NCBI RefSeq assembly: GCF_030705605.1
Contig: NZ_JAPCKK010000031.1
Span: 62,001-126,000 of the forward strand
Reading direction: 5' to 3'
DNA length: 64,000 bases
Source: Paenibacillus zeirhizosphaerae
GTDB lineage: Bacteria > Bacillota > Bacilli > Paenibacillales > Paenibacillaceae
Shown: positions 17,269 through 25,470 of the stretch, one piece after another
How positions within the stretch are numbered: the stretch's first letter is position 1
Layout: every line of letters begins with the position of its first letter
Position numbers and translations under genes: made by a program
Notes under the pieces: model-generated
Told to the model about the DNA's origin: nothing
Seen by the model: only the letters and a program-made list of their open reading frames with translations
Database searches by the model: none

Positions 17269-18169
17269 TGGTACCGCCTCCTGTCATCTCCAGGAATTGA
17301 TCCTCAAGCGTTCTTACAGACCTATGTATAGAATATACCTTGATCCCGGCCGCGGCCAGTCTGGCATTCAAATCCGCAGTGTCTTCCATGTTTAGCTCAA
17401 GAATGAGGCTCCCCTCCTCAATCAGGCCACCCCCGGCAATGCTCTGAGCCTGCTGCGGGTCGTTGACCTCGAAGGCTACACGGGACAACTCGGGTGCCCT
17501 GACCGTTGTATTAAGCTCCCTGACCCCCATCAGCCGCCCATTCTGGATAATGGCCACACTGTCACACATCAGCTCCATCTCAGACAGCAAATGGCTGGAC
17601 ACAAAAATCGTTGTGCCCTCGCTACGGCTTAAATGCCGCAAATAGTCACGCAGCTCGCGAATTCCCTGTGGATCGAGGCCATTCGTGGGCTCGTCCAGAA
17701 TGAGAAGCTTGGGACGATGCAGAATTGCCTGGGCAACTCCGAGCCGCTGGCGCATGCCAAGCGAATAGGTCTTTACCTTATCCCGAATTCTGCCTTCCAG
17801 ACCAACCAGCCTGACAGCCTCCTCTATGCGTTCACGGGTTACGCCCGGATTCATGCGGGCATAGTGAAGCAGATTCTGGTAGCCTGTCATAAACTTGTAC
17901 ATTTCAGGATTTTCCACGATTGCACCGACAGTGGCAATCGCACGCTCAAAGTCTCTTTTGATGCTGTGGCCGCATATATGTATATCCCCCTCGGTTAACG
18001 ATATGAGGCCCACCATCATTCGAATGGTTGTCGTTTTTCCCGCTCCGTTTGGCCCAAGAAAGCCGAATACCTGCCCTGCAGGAATATCCAGTGTCAGGTT
18101 ATCGACAAGTGTTCTGGAGGATTTAATCTTAGTGACCCCTTGCAGTCGTACAACGGGATCTATCTGCAT
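17261..18169 (-). CDS. ABC-2 type transporter ATP-binding protein (BcrA-like)
   Basis: A 302-residue ATPase with Walker A GPNGAGKTT (about 39-47), signature YSLGMRQRLG and Walker B LLILDEPTNGLDP, and the extended C-terminal region usual in the CcmA/BcrA group. This type is found in self-immunity and drug export systems. The ATG at 18169 is preceded by AAGGAAGGAG. The pair is divergent from the XRE regulator gene, and the intervening region has several inverted and direct repeats, so regulation by that protein is possible but not shown. Confidence 0.92.
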   Translation of the reverse strand: MQIDPVVRLQGVTKIKSSRTLVDNLTLDIPAGQVFGFLGPNGAGKTTTIRMMVGLISLTEGDIHICGHSIKRDFERAIATVGAIVENPEMYKFMTGYQNLLHYARMNPGVTRERIEEAVRLVGLEGRIRDKVKTYSLGMRQRLGVAQAILHRPKLLILDEPTNGLDPQGIRELRDYLRHLSRSEGTTIFVSSHLLSEMELMCDSVAIIQNGRLMGVRELNTTVRAPELSRVAFEVNDPQQAQSIAGGGLIEEGSLILELNMEDTADLNARLAAAGIKVYSIHRSVRTLEDQFLEMTGGGTIG

Positions 18170-18602
18170 GTTGTTAACTCCTTCCTTCCGGATATATGAA
18201 GATCCCTAAGGAAATAAATCCGGTTTTAAACTATTGTACCATATAATTATATGAATTCTCCCTTTTTCTTCCTAAAACCGGAAGTTTACATTAAATGATA
18301 GCTTCAATATCATCTTATTACTTTTATTCCCATTAAATAAGATTCTTTAGTCACATATTCTATAAATGAAGGCATGCTTTTTCTGCTACCATATAACTAT
18401 ATATACTCACAAAGCCCGTCCTACTGCGAAAAAACTGTTCATTCTCCATGTATTTATAGTAAAATGCATATATGCTAATACTTTAATCCAGTAAAGATAC
18501 TATGCGTATCTTTATATTTTTTGCATGCGATACAAAATGTTTCATTTTATTCATAATACTCCTTACCCTCTCTAAACAACATGCAACCAGGAGGAGATTA
18601 CG
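18170..18602. other. AT-rich divergent intergenic region with repeats
   Basis: This 433-base gap lies between the ABC-2 exporter and the XRE gene. It holds a perfect 9-base inverted repeat (CCGGTTTTA at 18220-18228 and TAAAACCGG at 18273-18281) and two near-identical copies of TACCATATAAYTATAT (18237-18252 and 18387-18402), besides the palindrome listed separately. No open frame or convincing RNA gene is visible. These look like regulator-binding sites for the exporter operon. Confidence 0.45.
18493..18513 (+). promoter_or_regulatory. Palindromic operator candidate upstream of the XRE gene
   Basis: AAAGATAC-tatgc-GTATCTTT is a perfect 8-base inverted repeat about 90 bases before the XRE start codon. 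XRE-type repressors often bind such GATAC-centred dyads and repress their own genes. This is inference from position and symmetry. Confidence 0.5.
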
Positions 18603-18971
18603 ATGGATTATGGCACCCGCATTGCAGAACTACGGGAGAAAAGGGGTTGGAAGCAAGAAGAATTGGCTCAGATTCTTGGAATCACGCGAGCTGCTCTCTC
18701 TCATTATGAGAAAAACCGACGCAAACCTGATTTTGATACACTGACAATACTGGCAAATCTCTTTGGCGTATCGATCGATTACTTAATCGGCCGCATACCG
18801 CACACGCAAAATGACATGAACCCGGAAGTCAAACAATTTATTGATCATCTTGAGCTGTCTGACAAAGATATTTTGCGCCGCTTTAATCTAATGATTGACG
18901 GACGCAGCTTAAGCGAAGAGGAAGCCAAACGCTTCATCGCATTTATCCGTATGGAACGTATGATGGAGTAG
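18603..18971 (+). CDS. XRE-family transcriptional regulator
   Basis: A 122-residue protein. Residues 5-60 form a lambda-repressor-like helix-turn-helix domain (RIAELREKRGWKQEELAQILGITRAALSHYEKNRRKPDFDTLTILANLFGVSIDYLIGR split over five helices). The C-terminal half is a short helical region of SinR/ImmR-like length that probably mediates oligomerisation or anti-repressor contact. The ATG lies after a strong AGGAGGAG. It stands alone with a terminator-like hairpin after it. Its closest palindrome upstream suggests autoregulation. Confidence 0.9.
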   Translation: MDYGTRIAELREKRGWKQEELAQILGITRAALSHYEKNRRKPDFDTLTILANLFGVSIDYLIGRIPHTQNDMNPEVKQFIDHLELSDKDILRRFNLMIDGRSLSEEEAKRFIAFIRMERMME

Positions 18972-18973
18972 TC

Positions 18974-19014
18974 TAGGGGGCTCCAACGCCATGTCAGGCT
19001 GTTGGATTCCCCTA
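18974..19014 (+). terminator. Hairpin downstream of the XRE gene
   Basis: TAGGGG and TCCAAC pair with GTTGGA and CCCCTA to give an interrupted 12-bp stem immediately after the stop. The following T run is short (ATTTCC), so it may be a weak terminator. Confidence 0.55.
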
Positions 19015-19044
19015 TTTCCGTTCCCCCCTTACTTTCTCTTATCT

Positions 19045-19218
19045 CTAATCGTCAGGATTCGCGGCGTGCGAGCCATTTTCACGGAGCCATTCCGGTTCGT
19101 CCAGACCACACTGCCTCAAAATATCCTGAACATCAAGTCTGACCATCCCTTCATTCCATTCCCATGCTTTCAGCCGTCGTGCCCCGTCTATTCGAATTTT
19201 CGCATGCTCGCTAGTCAA
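19045..19218 (-). CDS. Small hypothetical protein
   Basis: I do not recognise this protein of 57 residues. The frame is open from a GTG at 19260, but a GGGGGA motif stands 6 bases before a TTG at 19218, which gives a compact product beginning TSEHAKIRIDGARRLKAWEW after the initiator. It is charged, without membrane segments, and has an acidic end. The composition and ribosome binding site favour a real gene, but the evidence is modest; the alternative start would add 14 residues. Confidence 0.5.
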   Translation of the reverse strand: MTSEHAKIRIDGARRLKAWEWNEGMVRLDVQDILRQCGLDEPEWLRENGSHAANPDD

Positions 19219-19345
19219 TTGGAATCCCCCGCTTAAAATGAAATTTCCGGCTGTCTCCACCAGTTTCTATAAAACTTATATTTTTAATATTCATTATTAT
19301 ATAAAAAGAATACCGAAAATGTTGTCGTCTTTTGCGCACATTTGT

Positions 19346-19388
19346 AAAAAAACAAGCTTCCCTCCCTTTAATTTGGAGAGAAGCTTGT
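19346..19388 (-). terminator. Terminator of the glycosidase operon
   Basis: ACAAGCTTC pairs with GAAGCTTGT in a 9-bp perfect stem followed by TTTTTTT on the minus strand, just after the stop of the lipoprotein gene. Confidence 0.9.
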
Positions 19389-19400
19389 CGTTGGTTAAGA

Positions 19401-22085
19401 TCATTCAGCATAAACCTGCAGTTCATGAATGGACCAGAACATGGACGCGTCTTTAGTCAACACAATTTTTACATACCTAGCCTCAACAGGGTTAAAGCGG
19501 ATGTCCGTCCATTTCCCGCTGCCGCGCCCCGAGCTGACCTTGGTCCAGTCCATGCCGTTGACAGACACCAGCACGTTATATTCGCGCGGATAATCATTCT
19601 CGGACGTCGCTCCATCCAGCGTGATTTGTCCGATCCGGCTCAATTTCCCCAGGTCAACCTGAAAATAGGCTCCCGCACTCTGCCCGACATTCGTGTCCCA
19701 GCGTGTGCGCGTGCTTCCGTCAATGGCCAGTCTGGCATTCGCTTCATTAGGGTTGGCGCGTGCTTTCCAGGCTGTTCGGTCGAGTGCGGCAAGCCCTGTG
19801 TATTCGATCCCTGCTGCGGACGAAATTTTATCCGAGCCTGATGCACGTATTTTGTAAGTGTAAGAGGTGCCCGCTTTCACCGATATATCCGTATAGTGGG
19901 TCCCTCCCACTGCGGCAGCAATGACCTGATATGAACCTCCAGCGCTTTCCGCACGCAGAACATCATAGGTCTGGGCTCCCTCAGCTTCCGACCAATCCAC
20001 TTCAATGGCCGCTTCCTGCGATACCACGGCTTTTACCCAATTAGGGGCGGGGATGGCATCGATTGTGCTGATGCCGTCCACCACCTTGGTCGGAACTAGA
20101 ATGTACTGAACGGATTCACCGGGACCCAGGGTTTCTTCAAAGTCCAGCGTTGGGGAGGCCTGCAGTCCGGACAATGTGCTCTGTGCCTCGGAGTAGGTGG
20201 CTCCGGGTCCGATGCGCTCTCCCTGGTAGGTTCCCTGATTAGGCATCGTTACACGGACCTTTATGCGCTGGGTTGTGGATTCAAAGTTCACCAGATTGAC
20301 CAGCAGCTTGTTGGATTTCGCCCCGCTCCCTGGCAACGGATCAAGCGTAGAGGTGTTCACCGCACGTACATAAACCATTTTATCAGCGGTTTCGTTCTTG
20401 TTCAGCACCTGGTAGGTCAATGGCGTGCCGTGTGTCGCATAAGCGAGGCTGAGACGCCTCATGATATCGACGCGTGAATCCAGACCGCCGGGAAATTCAT
20501 GAATTTTCGTGTCCGCAGGGTTATGATCGTTCAGATCAAAGCCTGTTTCAAACAAAGAATAATCTTTATAGAACGCGGCATGCTGGATGAACATGTCAGA
20601 ATAACCGATCTGTGACCGCATAATCCGGTCAAAAGCCGCGGCCTTCGGCTGGTTTGCTCCATAAATCGGATTATCCGTATGGGAGTCAGAGGTGCCAAAC
20701 TCCGTGTTCAACATCTGCTTGCTGAGTCCATCCTTGGAGCCACCGAACGTCTGCAGATTTTCGACAAAGCTGCCGCCTCTTCCCTGCACATACGATTCGC
20801 CATAAGCGTGACCGTTGGTCAGGTCCGTAACCTTCTCCAGCTCAAGGCGCTGCTGAGGATCCCTTTCCCATCCGTCCGGATCGCCGCACTGATTCTTGCC
20901 CCCCGTCTGGTTCTTGCATGCTTTGACGGAATATTGCGGCCAATATGCCCATCCGGGAGCTACTGTTTGCAACTGAGGGGCGATTTTCTTCCCTTCATTG
21001 TTCAACCAGTCGGCTACCGCCAAATTGACCGCCTTGGAGCGGTTGAACAGCCCTGGTTCGTTGTCAACTTCAAAATACTGCACATACGGGCCGTAACTTT
21101 GCAGATAAGACGTTAGCTTTTGTTTGGCGGTATCCGGCAGCGTTCCGTCTGCCTTCAGCTTGATGTCACCGGTATACAGATACAGGGCAACAGCCTCCAT
21201 ATTGTATTGCTTGAGCGTCTTATAGTAGTCATCCATATCCGAGCATGCATTACCGACATTACTCGCACAGGTGACCCTCATAATATTGCCGCTATAGGCA
21301 AGCCCAAGCCATTTCAAAACGGCAGGAAGATGGCGGGTAGCTCCCTCATCATAATAAAACTCGTTATTGTTTACATTGGTTCCCGTACGGATATAACTGC
21401 CGTGAATCGGTTCAGTCACCGGGGAGGCAAGCTTCTCAAGGCTCAGGCTATCCCATTTCCACCAGAGATTCGTATCCTCCGCAGCCGAGCAGTACAAGCA
21501 TCGTGCCGTCCGGATCTTGAGCTGATTTACTCCCGTTAGGAGCTGTTCTTTCGGAATATACAATTGATAATTGCTCTTAAAAGTGTACTGGCTTCCGGTT
21601 CCCGACACGCCCGCGATCTGGATGATGCCGGAAAGCTGATTGTTCGAGAAAACAGCCATCTGCGGTATAGCCTTGCTTGCATCCAGAATGCGGACATTAA
21701 ATCTTACACCGTTAGCCGGAATGGTATCCAGCTCATACTCCAGCGCCAGCTCCGGATTGGTTGAAGCATTCAATCCTGAGGGGACCTCTCCGTTTAGCTG
21801 AATGACTGGGGAAGAGGTCTTGACTGCCTGCGCAGCGCCTCCCGCTGCCTTTAACGCCGTTCCATTCACCGGTTCAACGTCCACAGTAACAGATTCCCGA
21901 TCTGTTGTTCCTCTGAATTCACTGGAAGAATCGTCTTTGACGCCCAGCATCCATAAAGTTGTAGCTGCAGTTTTGTCGTTTTCCTCATTGCTTTCGTTGG
22001 CACAACCTACAAGCGAAAACAAGATAGTTAAGCCAAGCAGGCTCAGAAGGAAATATGCATACTTGTTCGCCAACCAATTCTTCAT
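19401..22085 (-). CDS. Secreted lipoprotein glycoside hydrolase with FnIII and discoidin (CBM32-like) domains
   Basis: A large exported lipoprotein (894 residues from the ATG at 22085; a GTG at 22100 would add five). The signal peptide ends in the lipobox LVGC (Cys 28). A beta-rich region (about 60-230) precedes a TIM-barrel-like catalytic domain with clan GH-A features: VDNEPGLF (Glu 343, likely acid/base) and MLNTEFGT (Glu 462, likely nucleophile). A fibronectin type III domain (about 675-760) and a C-terminal F5/8 type C domain (about 775-894) follow. The exact GH family cannot be told from sequence alone. It lies 48 bases after the GH26 gene, in the riboswitch-controlled operon at the end of the EPS locus, so it probably cleaves or trims that EPS at the cell surface. 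Confidence 0.82.
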   Translation of the reverse strand: MKNWLANKYAYFLLSLLGLTILFSLVGCANESNEENDKTAATTLWMLGVKDDSSSEFRGTTDRESVTVDVEPVNGTALKAAGGAAQAVKTSSPVIQLNGEVPSGLNASTNPELALEYELDTIPANGVRFNVRILDASKAIPQMAVFSNNQLSGIIQIAGVSGTGSQYTFKSNYQLYIPKEQLLTGVNQLKIRTARCLYCSAAEDTNLWWKWDSLSLEKLASPVTEPIHGSYIRTGTNVNNNEFYYDEGATRHLPAVLKWLGLAYSGNIMRVTCASNVGNACSDMDDYYKTLKQYNMEAVALYLYTGDIKLKADGTLPDTAKQKLTSYLQSYGPYVQYFEVDNEPGLFNRSKAVNLAVADWLNNEGKKIAPQLQTVAPGWAYWPQYSVKACKNQTGGKNQCGDPDGWERDPQQRLELEKVTDLTNGHAYGESYVQGRGGSFVENLQTFGGSKDGLSKQMLNTEFGTSDSHTDNPIYGANQPKAAAFDRIMRSQIGYSDMFIQHAAFYKDYSLFETGFDLNDHNPADTKIHEFPGGLDSRVDIMRRLSLAYATHGTPLTYQVLNKNETADKMVYVRAVNTSTLDPLPGSGAKSNKLLVNLVNFESTTQRIKVRVTMPNQGTYQGERIGPGATYSEAQSTLSGLQASPTLDFEETLGPGESVQYILVPTKVVDGISTIDAIPAPNWVKAVVSQEAAIEVDWSEAEGAQTYDVLRAESAGGSYQVIAAAVGGTHYTDISVKAGTSYTYKIRASGSDKISSAAGIEYTGLAALDRTAWKARANPNEANARLAIDGSTRTRWDTNVGQSAGAYFQVDLGKLSRIGQITLDGATSENDYPREYNVLVSVNGMDWTKVSSGRGSGKWTDIRFNPVEARYVKIVLTKDASMFWSIHELQVYAE

Positions 22086-22133
22086 TGTTCTTGTCCACAC
22101 TTTCTGTACAGGATAATCGACGGAAAAAGAGAT

Positions 22134-23762
22134 TTATTCCACGGAGTGGAACAATGCACTTGAGGGAATGATCGCTTTGGATACCTGCTGGCTCTCCCAC
22201 ATCAGGCGTGCCATAGCATCGCCTGTTCCGTCATAAAATTCCACTTTGATGTCGTAGAACTGGTCTGCCTCGAGACTGATGCTTCCTTTACGTTCCGTCC
22301 AGCTTTGCTTGATCCAACTGTCAATAATTAACTGCCCATTCACCCATACCCGAATTCCGTCATCGGAAATGGTCGTAAAGGTATAGGTCTCGCTGTACTT
22401 CGGTTTCACCTTGCCTGTCCAGCGTACTGAGAATTGATCAGTATGAACCGCTGGAGCCGGTGCGGCACCACGCCAGTTGAAATCCAGTTTGGCATCCGTG
22501 CGCGTAAGCACAGGAGTACCGCTCAGATTCGTATTGTTGAAGAACTCGACGTTCAGTCCTTCATCTACCGTGTCCGGATCCGATGGAGCCGGACCTGGTG
22601 GGTCCGGTTTTGGTGGGTCCGGTTTTGGCGGAACCGGCTTTGGTGGAGCCGGTTCTTCCTCGGCTGGCGGCGCCGCCGGAGGATTCGGCTCAGACGGCTG
22701 TACAGGAGGGGATTCGACCGGAGGGGCCATAGTGGCAATCAATTCATCCCGATTCAGTGTTCTGTCTTCATTCATGTATGCAACAATGTCATCGTTCGAA
22801 TTGTTCTCTGTCAGCATCTTTCCCCAGGTCATGGAGTATACCCATCGCGGCTGGGCTAACAGCACATTTTCAGAAGGCATTTCTCCATGCTCACCGATGG
22901 CGATCGGTTTTCCCCCGGCCAAATTCAGCAGGCCATCATAGTAGCTCTGCCTAAAATCATTGTCATAAATGTCCGCAGCCAAAATATCCACCTTAGACAA
23001 ACCAGGGAAGGTTTTACGATAAGGAGCGGACCAAGCATTCGGAGCGTTGGGGTTCCAGACCCACAGCAGATTGTTCAGTTGGTGGACATTCACAAATCTA
23101 TCATACATGATATCCCATAATTTGACAAACCTCTTCTTTTTTCCCCACCAAAACCAATTCCCATTCATTTCGTGGTAAGGTCTCCACAGAACGGGCACAC
23201 CCGCATCCCGCAGTTTGCCAAGGGATACCGCAACTTTATCCAGGTCGGCGATCAAACTTGCATATTCCGCAGTGCCTGGTGTTACATACCTGTTAAATTC
23301 CGCTTGGGTGAGCTTGATCTGTACATTGGGCCAGGTCAAGGGCTTGCCGGGAAGCGCCTGATGAAAAGTCATAGCGACGATGCCGCCCTCATTGTGCCAA
23401 TTAATCGCACTATCCACAACATTGCTGCGCTGAGCCTCGGCCTTCTCAGCCGATTGGTTAGAAATGGCGCCCAGCTCGTAGCCGTGAAGGCCAGCATACT
23501 GGCCGCTGATTCTCTTCAGCTTTTTGTTCAACTCATCCGGGCTTTCCAGATAATCATGCTGACCGGTAATCATTCCCTCTCCGTCCAAATTAGACAAGTA
23601 CGTATATAATTCACGCGCCTCGGCTGAAGCAGCCGGATTAATCGGTGCTTCAGCAGCCTGAACAGCAAAGTGCTCCGGAGACAGGCCTGATGGAAGCAGA
23701 GAACATAACAGCACGACAGGCAACAATTTTTGAATAAATCGATACATAGAATAAGTTTTCAC
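22134..23762 (-). CDS. Secreted GH26 family glycanase (beta-mannanase-like) with PA14 domain
   Basis: An exported enzyme of about 542 residues. The signal peptide (about 1-37) ends near VQAAEA. The catalytic domain (about 50-345) has the GH26 acid/base motif WRPYHEMNGNWFWWG (Glu near 198) and nucleophile motif IAIGEHGE (Glu near 291). A proline-rich linker (about 347-400) leads to a PA14 carbohydrate-binding domain (about 405-530). GH26 members mostly cleave beta-1,4-mannans and related glycans. The GTG at 23762 lies 7 bases after GAGGGAG; a TTG at 23765 is too close. A class I c-di-GMP riboswitch ends right before this ribosome binding site. The likely substrate is the mannose-containing EPS made by the adjacent cluster. 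Confidence 0.9.
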   Translation of the reverse strand: MKTYSMYRFIQKLLPVVLLCSLLPSGLSPEHFAVQAAEAPINPAASAEARELYTYLSNLDGEGMITGQHDYLESPDELNKKLKRISGQYAGLHGYELGAISNQSAEKAEAQRSNVVDSAINWHNEGGIVAMTFHQALPGKPLTWPNVQIKLTQAEFNRYVTPGTAEYASLIADLDKVAVSLGKLRDAGVPVLWRPYHEMNGNWFWWGKKKRFVKLWDIMYDRFVNVHQLNNLLWVWNPNAPNAWSAPYRKTFPGLSKVDILAADIYDNDFRQSYYDGLLNLAGGKPIAIGEHGEMPSENVLLAQPRWVYSMTWGKMLTENNSNDDIVAYMNEDRTLNRDELIATMAPPVESPPVQPSEPNPPAAPPAEEEPAPPKPVPPKPDPPKPDPPGPAPSDPDTVDEGLNVEFFNNTNLSGTPVLTRTDAKLDFNWRGAAPAPAVHTDQFSVRWTGKVKPKYSETYTFTTISDDGIRVWVNGQLIIDSWIKQSWTERKGSISLEADQFYDIKVEFYDGTGDAMARLMWESQQVSKAIIPSSALFHSVE

Positions 23763-23775
23763 CAATTCTCTCCCT

Positions 23776-23866
23776 CTCGGTAGCTAGGCTGCCATCCCAC
23801 AACAAGGATAAAGGCCCTATAGCTTTGCGTTCACCTGCCTTTCGGCAGGGTTGCCATTTTTCTATG
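23776..23866 (-). promoter_or_regulatory. Cyclic-di-GMP class I (GEMM) riboswitch
   Basis: Read on the minus strand, the leader has all landmark elements of the c-di-GMP-I aptamer in order: GGCAACC, a CCTGCC-GAAA-GGCAGG stem with the GAAA tetraloop, ACGCAAAGC, GGGCCTTTATCC (tetraloop-receptor side), then GGATGGCAGCC and GCTACCG. These match the known consensus closely. The 3' side of the aptamer is followed at once by the GAGGGAG ribosome binding site of the GH26 gene, with no separate terminator hairpin, so control of translation start is more likely than transcription termination. Whether c-di-GMP turns expression on or off cannot be read directly. Confidence 0.92.
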
Positions 23867-23887
23867 AAGGCTATAAAGCTTCCTCTT

Positions 23888-23916
23888 ATCCTAGAGTATC
23901 GACTGCAATTTACCAA
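23888..23916 (-). promoter_or_regulatory. Candidate promoter of the riboswitch-glycanase operon
   Basis: TTGGTA (-35) and TAGGAT (-10) with a 17-base spacer on the minus strand, about 15-20 bases before the aptamer's 5' side. Position and spacing fit a sigma-A promoter separate from that of the EPS operon. Confidence 0.5.
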
Positions 23917-24009
23917 AAATTTATAAATAAAATTTATTAGAACCAATTTTTCGAGATTTTTTTACAAAAAAAACCTTAAAACCACATCATTTTTTTCAAT
24001 TATATGCAT

Positions 24010-24032
24010 AAAAACGCAGCATATGCGTTTTT
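24010..24032 (-). terminator. Terminator at the end of the EPS biosynthesis operon
   Basis: AAAAACGCA pairs with TGCGTTTTT around a 5-base loop, immediately after the manC-like stop. It ends the main EPS transcript before the separately promoted glycanase genes. Confidence 0.85.
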
Positions 24033-25408
24033 CATGAAATGAATTGCTGCAGAGAAATGTCATTCCAGTCCATGCAAATGCGAACGATATCTTCCTCCAC
24101 CAGCTCGGAACCTGTCTGCACCTCAATCAGCTCCACATCGGTTACGGCCAAAATGCTGTGCTTCGTCCCTTCCGGAATACGTACAACATCACCAGCTTTC
24201 ACGCTGTGCAGCTTCTCGTTCAAAATTACGTCCGCTTCACCGCTGATGATCGTCCATATTTCACTACGTTTCAGATGAAGCTGATAGCTGATATTTTTGC
24301 CCTGCTCAATGCAAATCCGCTTGGTGAGAACTTCATTGCCCTTAGGGTATTTCACATAATCCACAACCCGGTAATGTCCCCAACGCCGCTCCTCGTACAT
24401 CGGACGCTGATTGTGTGCCTTCAGCACTTCCTTGATACGCGGGCTCTCCGCTTTATTGGTTACAAGGATGCCATCCGGACTTGCAGCCACGATCAGATCA
24501 CACGCCCCGATGACGGTGACCGGGATATCAAGCTCATTGATTAGGCTTGTATTGGTGCAATCCTCAGTCATGACTCCCTTGCCTACCTGGCGCTGTGACA
24601 TTTCTTCCGTCAATGTGTTCCAGGTGCCGAGGTCCTTCCAGAAGCCGTCATACGGGAGAACCACAATGTTCTCTTCTTTCTCTACAACTTCATAATCAAA
24701 GCTTATTTTCGATAAAGCATGATACTGCTTCTGCAGTTCTTCATAATTCAGCGGAAGCCCCTTCTCCTCCAGGATATTCAGCAGGTATCCCAAACGGAAA
24801 GCAAAAACTCCGCAATTCCAGAGCGCACTCCGCTCAATCAGAAGCTCAGCCTGCTCCCGGTCCGGTTTTTCCTGGAAATGACTGACCTGCAAGCAGCCCG
24901 CAGGTCCTGCTGGCGAGCCTTCTTTAGGAATGATATAACCGTATTTTTCGGATGGATAGGATGGGACAACACCCATCAGAGCAAGATTGGCGCCCGTCTC
25001 CTGCAGCGTATATTCCATGCGTGCTACCGTATGGAAGAAGGCGTGCTCCACATACGGGTCTACCGGCAGAATCGCGATCACCGTATCTTGGGATACACCG
25101 GCGATGCTGTATAGGTAAGTGGCCGTAAGTGCGATAGCCGGGAAGGTATCCCTGCGCTCAGGCTCCACGATGATGCTGACTTCATTCCCAATTTGGCTCT
25201 GAATCATTTCAACCTGCGCCCTGCCTGTAGCGATATAAGAGGAGTCCGCCATACCGGAGTCCCCCAATTGTCTCCACACCCGCTGCACCATGGATTCAGG
25301 TTGTCCTTCAGGGCTTTCCAGCACCTTCAGGAACTGCTTGGAACGGGAATCGTTGGACAGAGGCCATAACCTTTTACCGGAACCGCCTGACAAAAGTACC
25401 AATTTCAT
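24032..25408 (-). CDS. manC: Mannose-1-phosphate guanylyltransferase (possibly bifunctional with mannose-6-phosphate isomerase)
   Basis: A 458-residue enzyme. The N-terminal nucleotidyltransferase domain (1-270) opens with LLSGGSGKRLWPLSNDSRSK, binding GTP, and has the FQEKPD motif near 180. A C-terminal cupin domain (about 350-440: RRWGHYRVVDY, ISYQLHLKRSEIWTIISGEA, VRIPEGTKHSI) is the type-II isomerase part. Together they make GDP-mannose from mannose phosphates. The enzyme supplies GDP-mannose for the EPS. It is the last gene of the biosynthesis operon, 62 bases after ugd, with GGAGGGAG before the ATG. Confidence 0.92.
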   Translation of the reverse strand: MKLVLLSGGSGKRLWPLSNDSRSKQFLKVLESPEGQPESMVQRVWRQLGDSGMADSSYIATGRAQVEMIQSQIGNEVSIIVEPERRDTFPAIALTATYLYSIAGVSQDTVIAILPVDPYVEHAFFHTVARMEYTLQETGANLALMGVVPSYPSEKYGYIIPKEGSPAGPAGCLQVSHFQEKPDREQAELLIERSALWNCGVFAFRLGYLLNILEEKGLPLNYEELQKQYHALSKISFDYEVVEKEENIVVLPYDGFWKDLGTWNTLTEEMSQRQVGKGVMTEDCTNTSLINELDIPVTVIGACDLIVAASPDGILVTNKAESPRIKEVLKAHNQRPMYEERRWGHYRVVDYVKYPKGNEVLTKRICIEQGKNISYQLHLKRSEIWTIISGEADVILNEKLHSVKAGDVVRIPEGTKHSILAVTDVELIEVQTGSELVEEDIVRICMDWNDISLQQFIS

Positions 25409-25470
25409 TACTCAACTCTCCCTCCAGATTTAATTTTCCTAAAAAGGTCATATTTTCCTGACCACTAATA

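Noticed and set aside
19211-19426. 71-codon minus-strand ORF overlapping the small gene at 19045
   Set aside because: It runs across a terminator hairpin and has no ribosome binding site.
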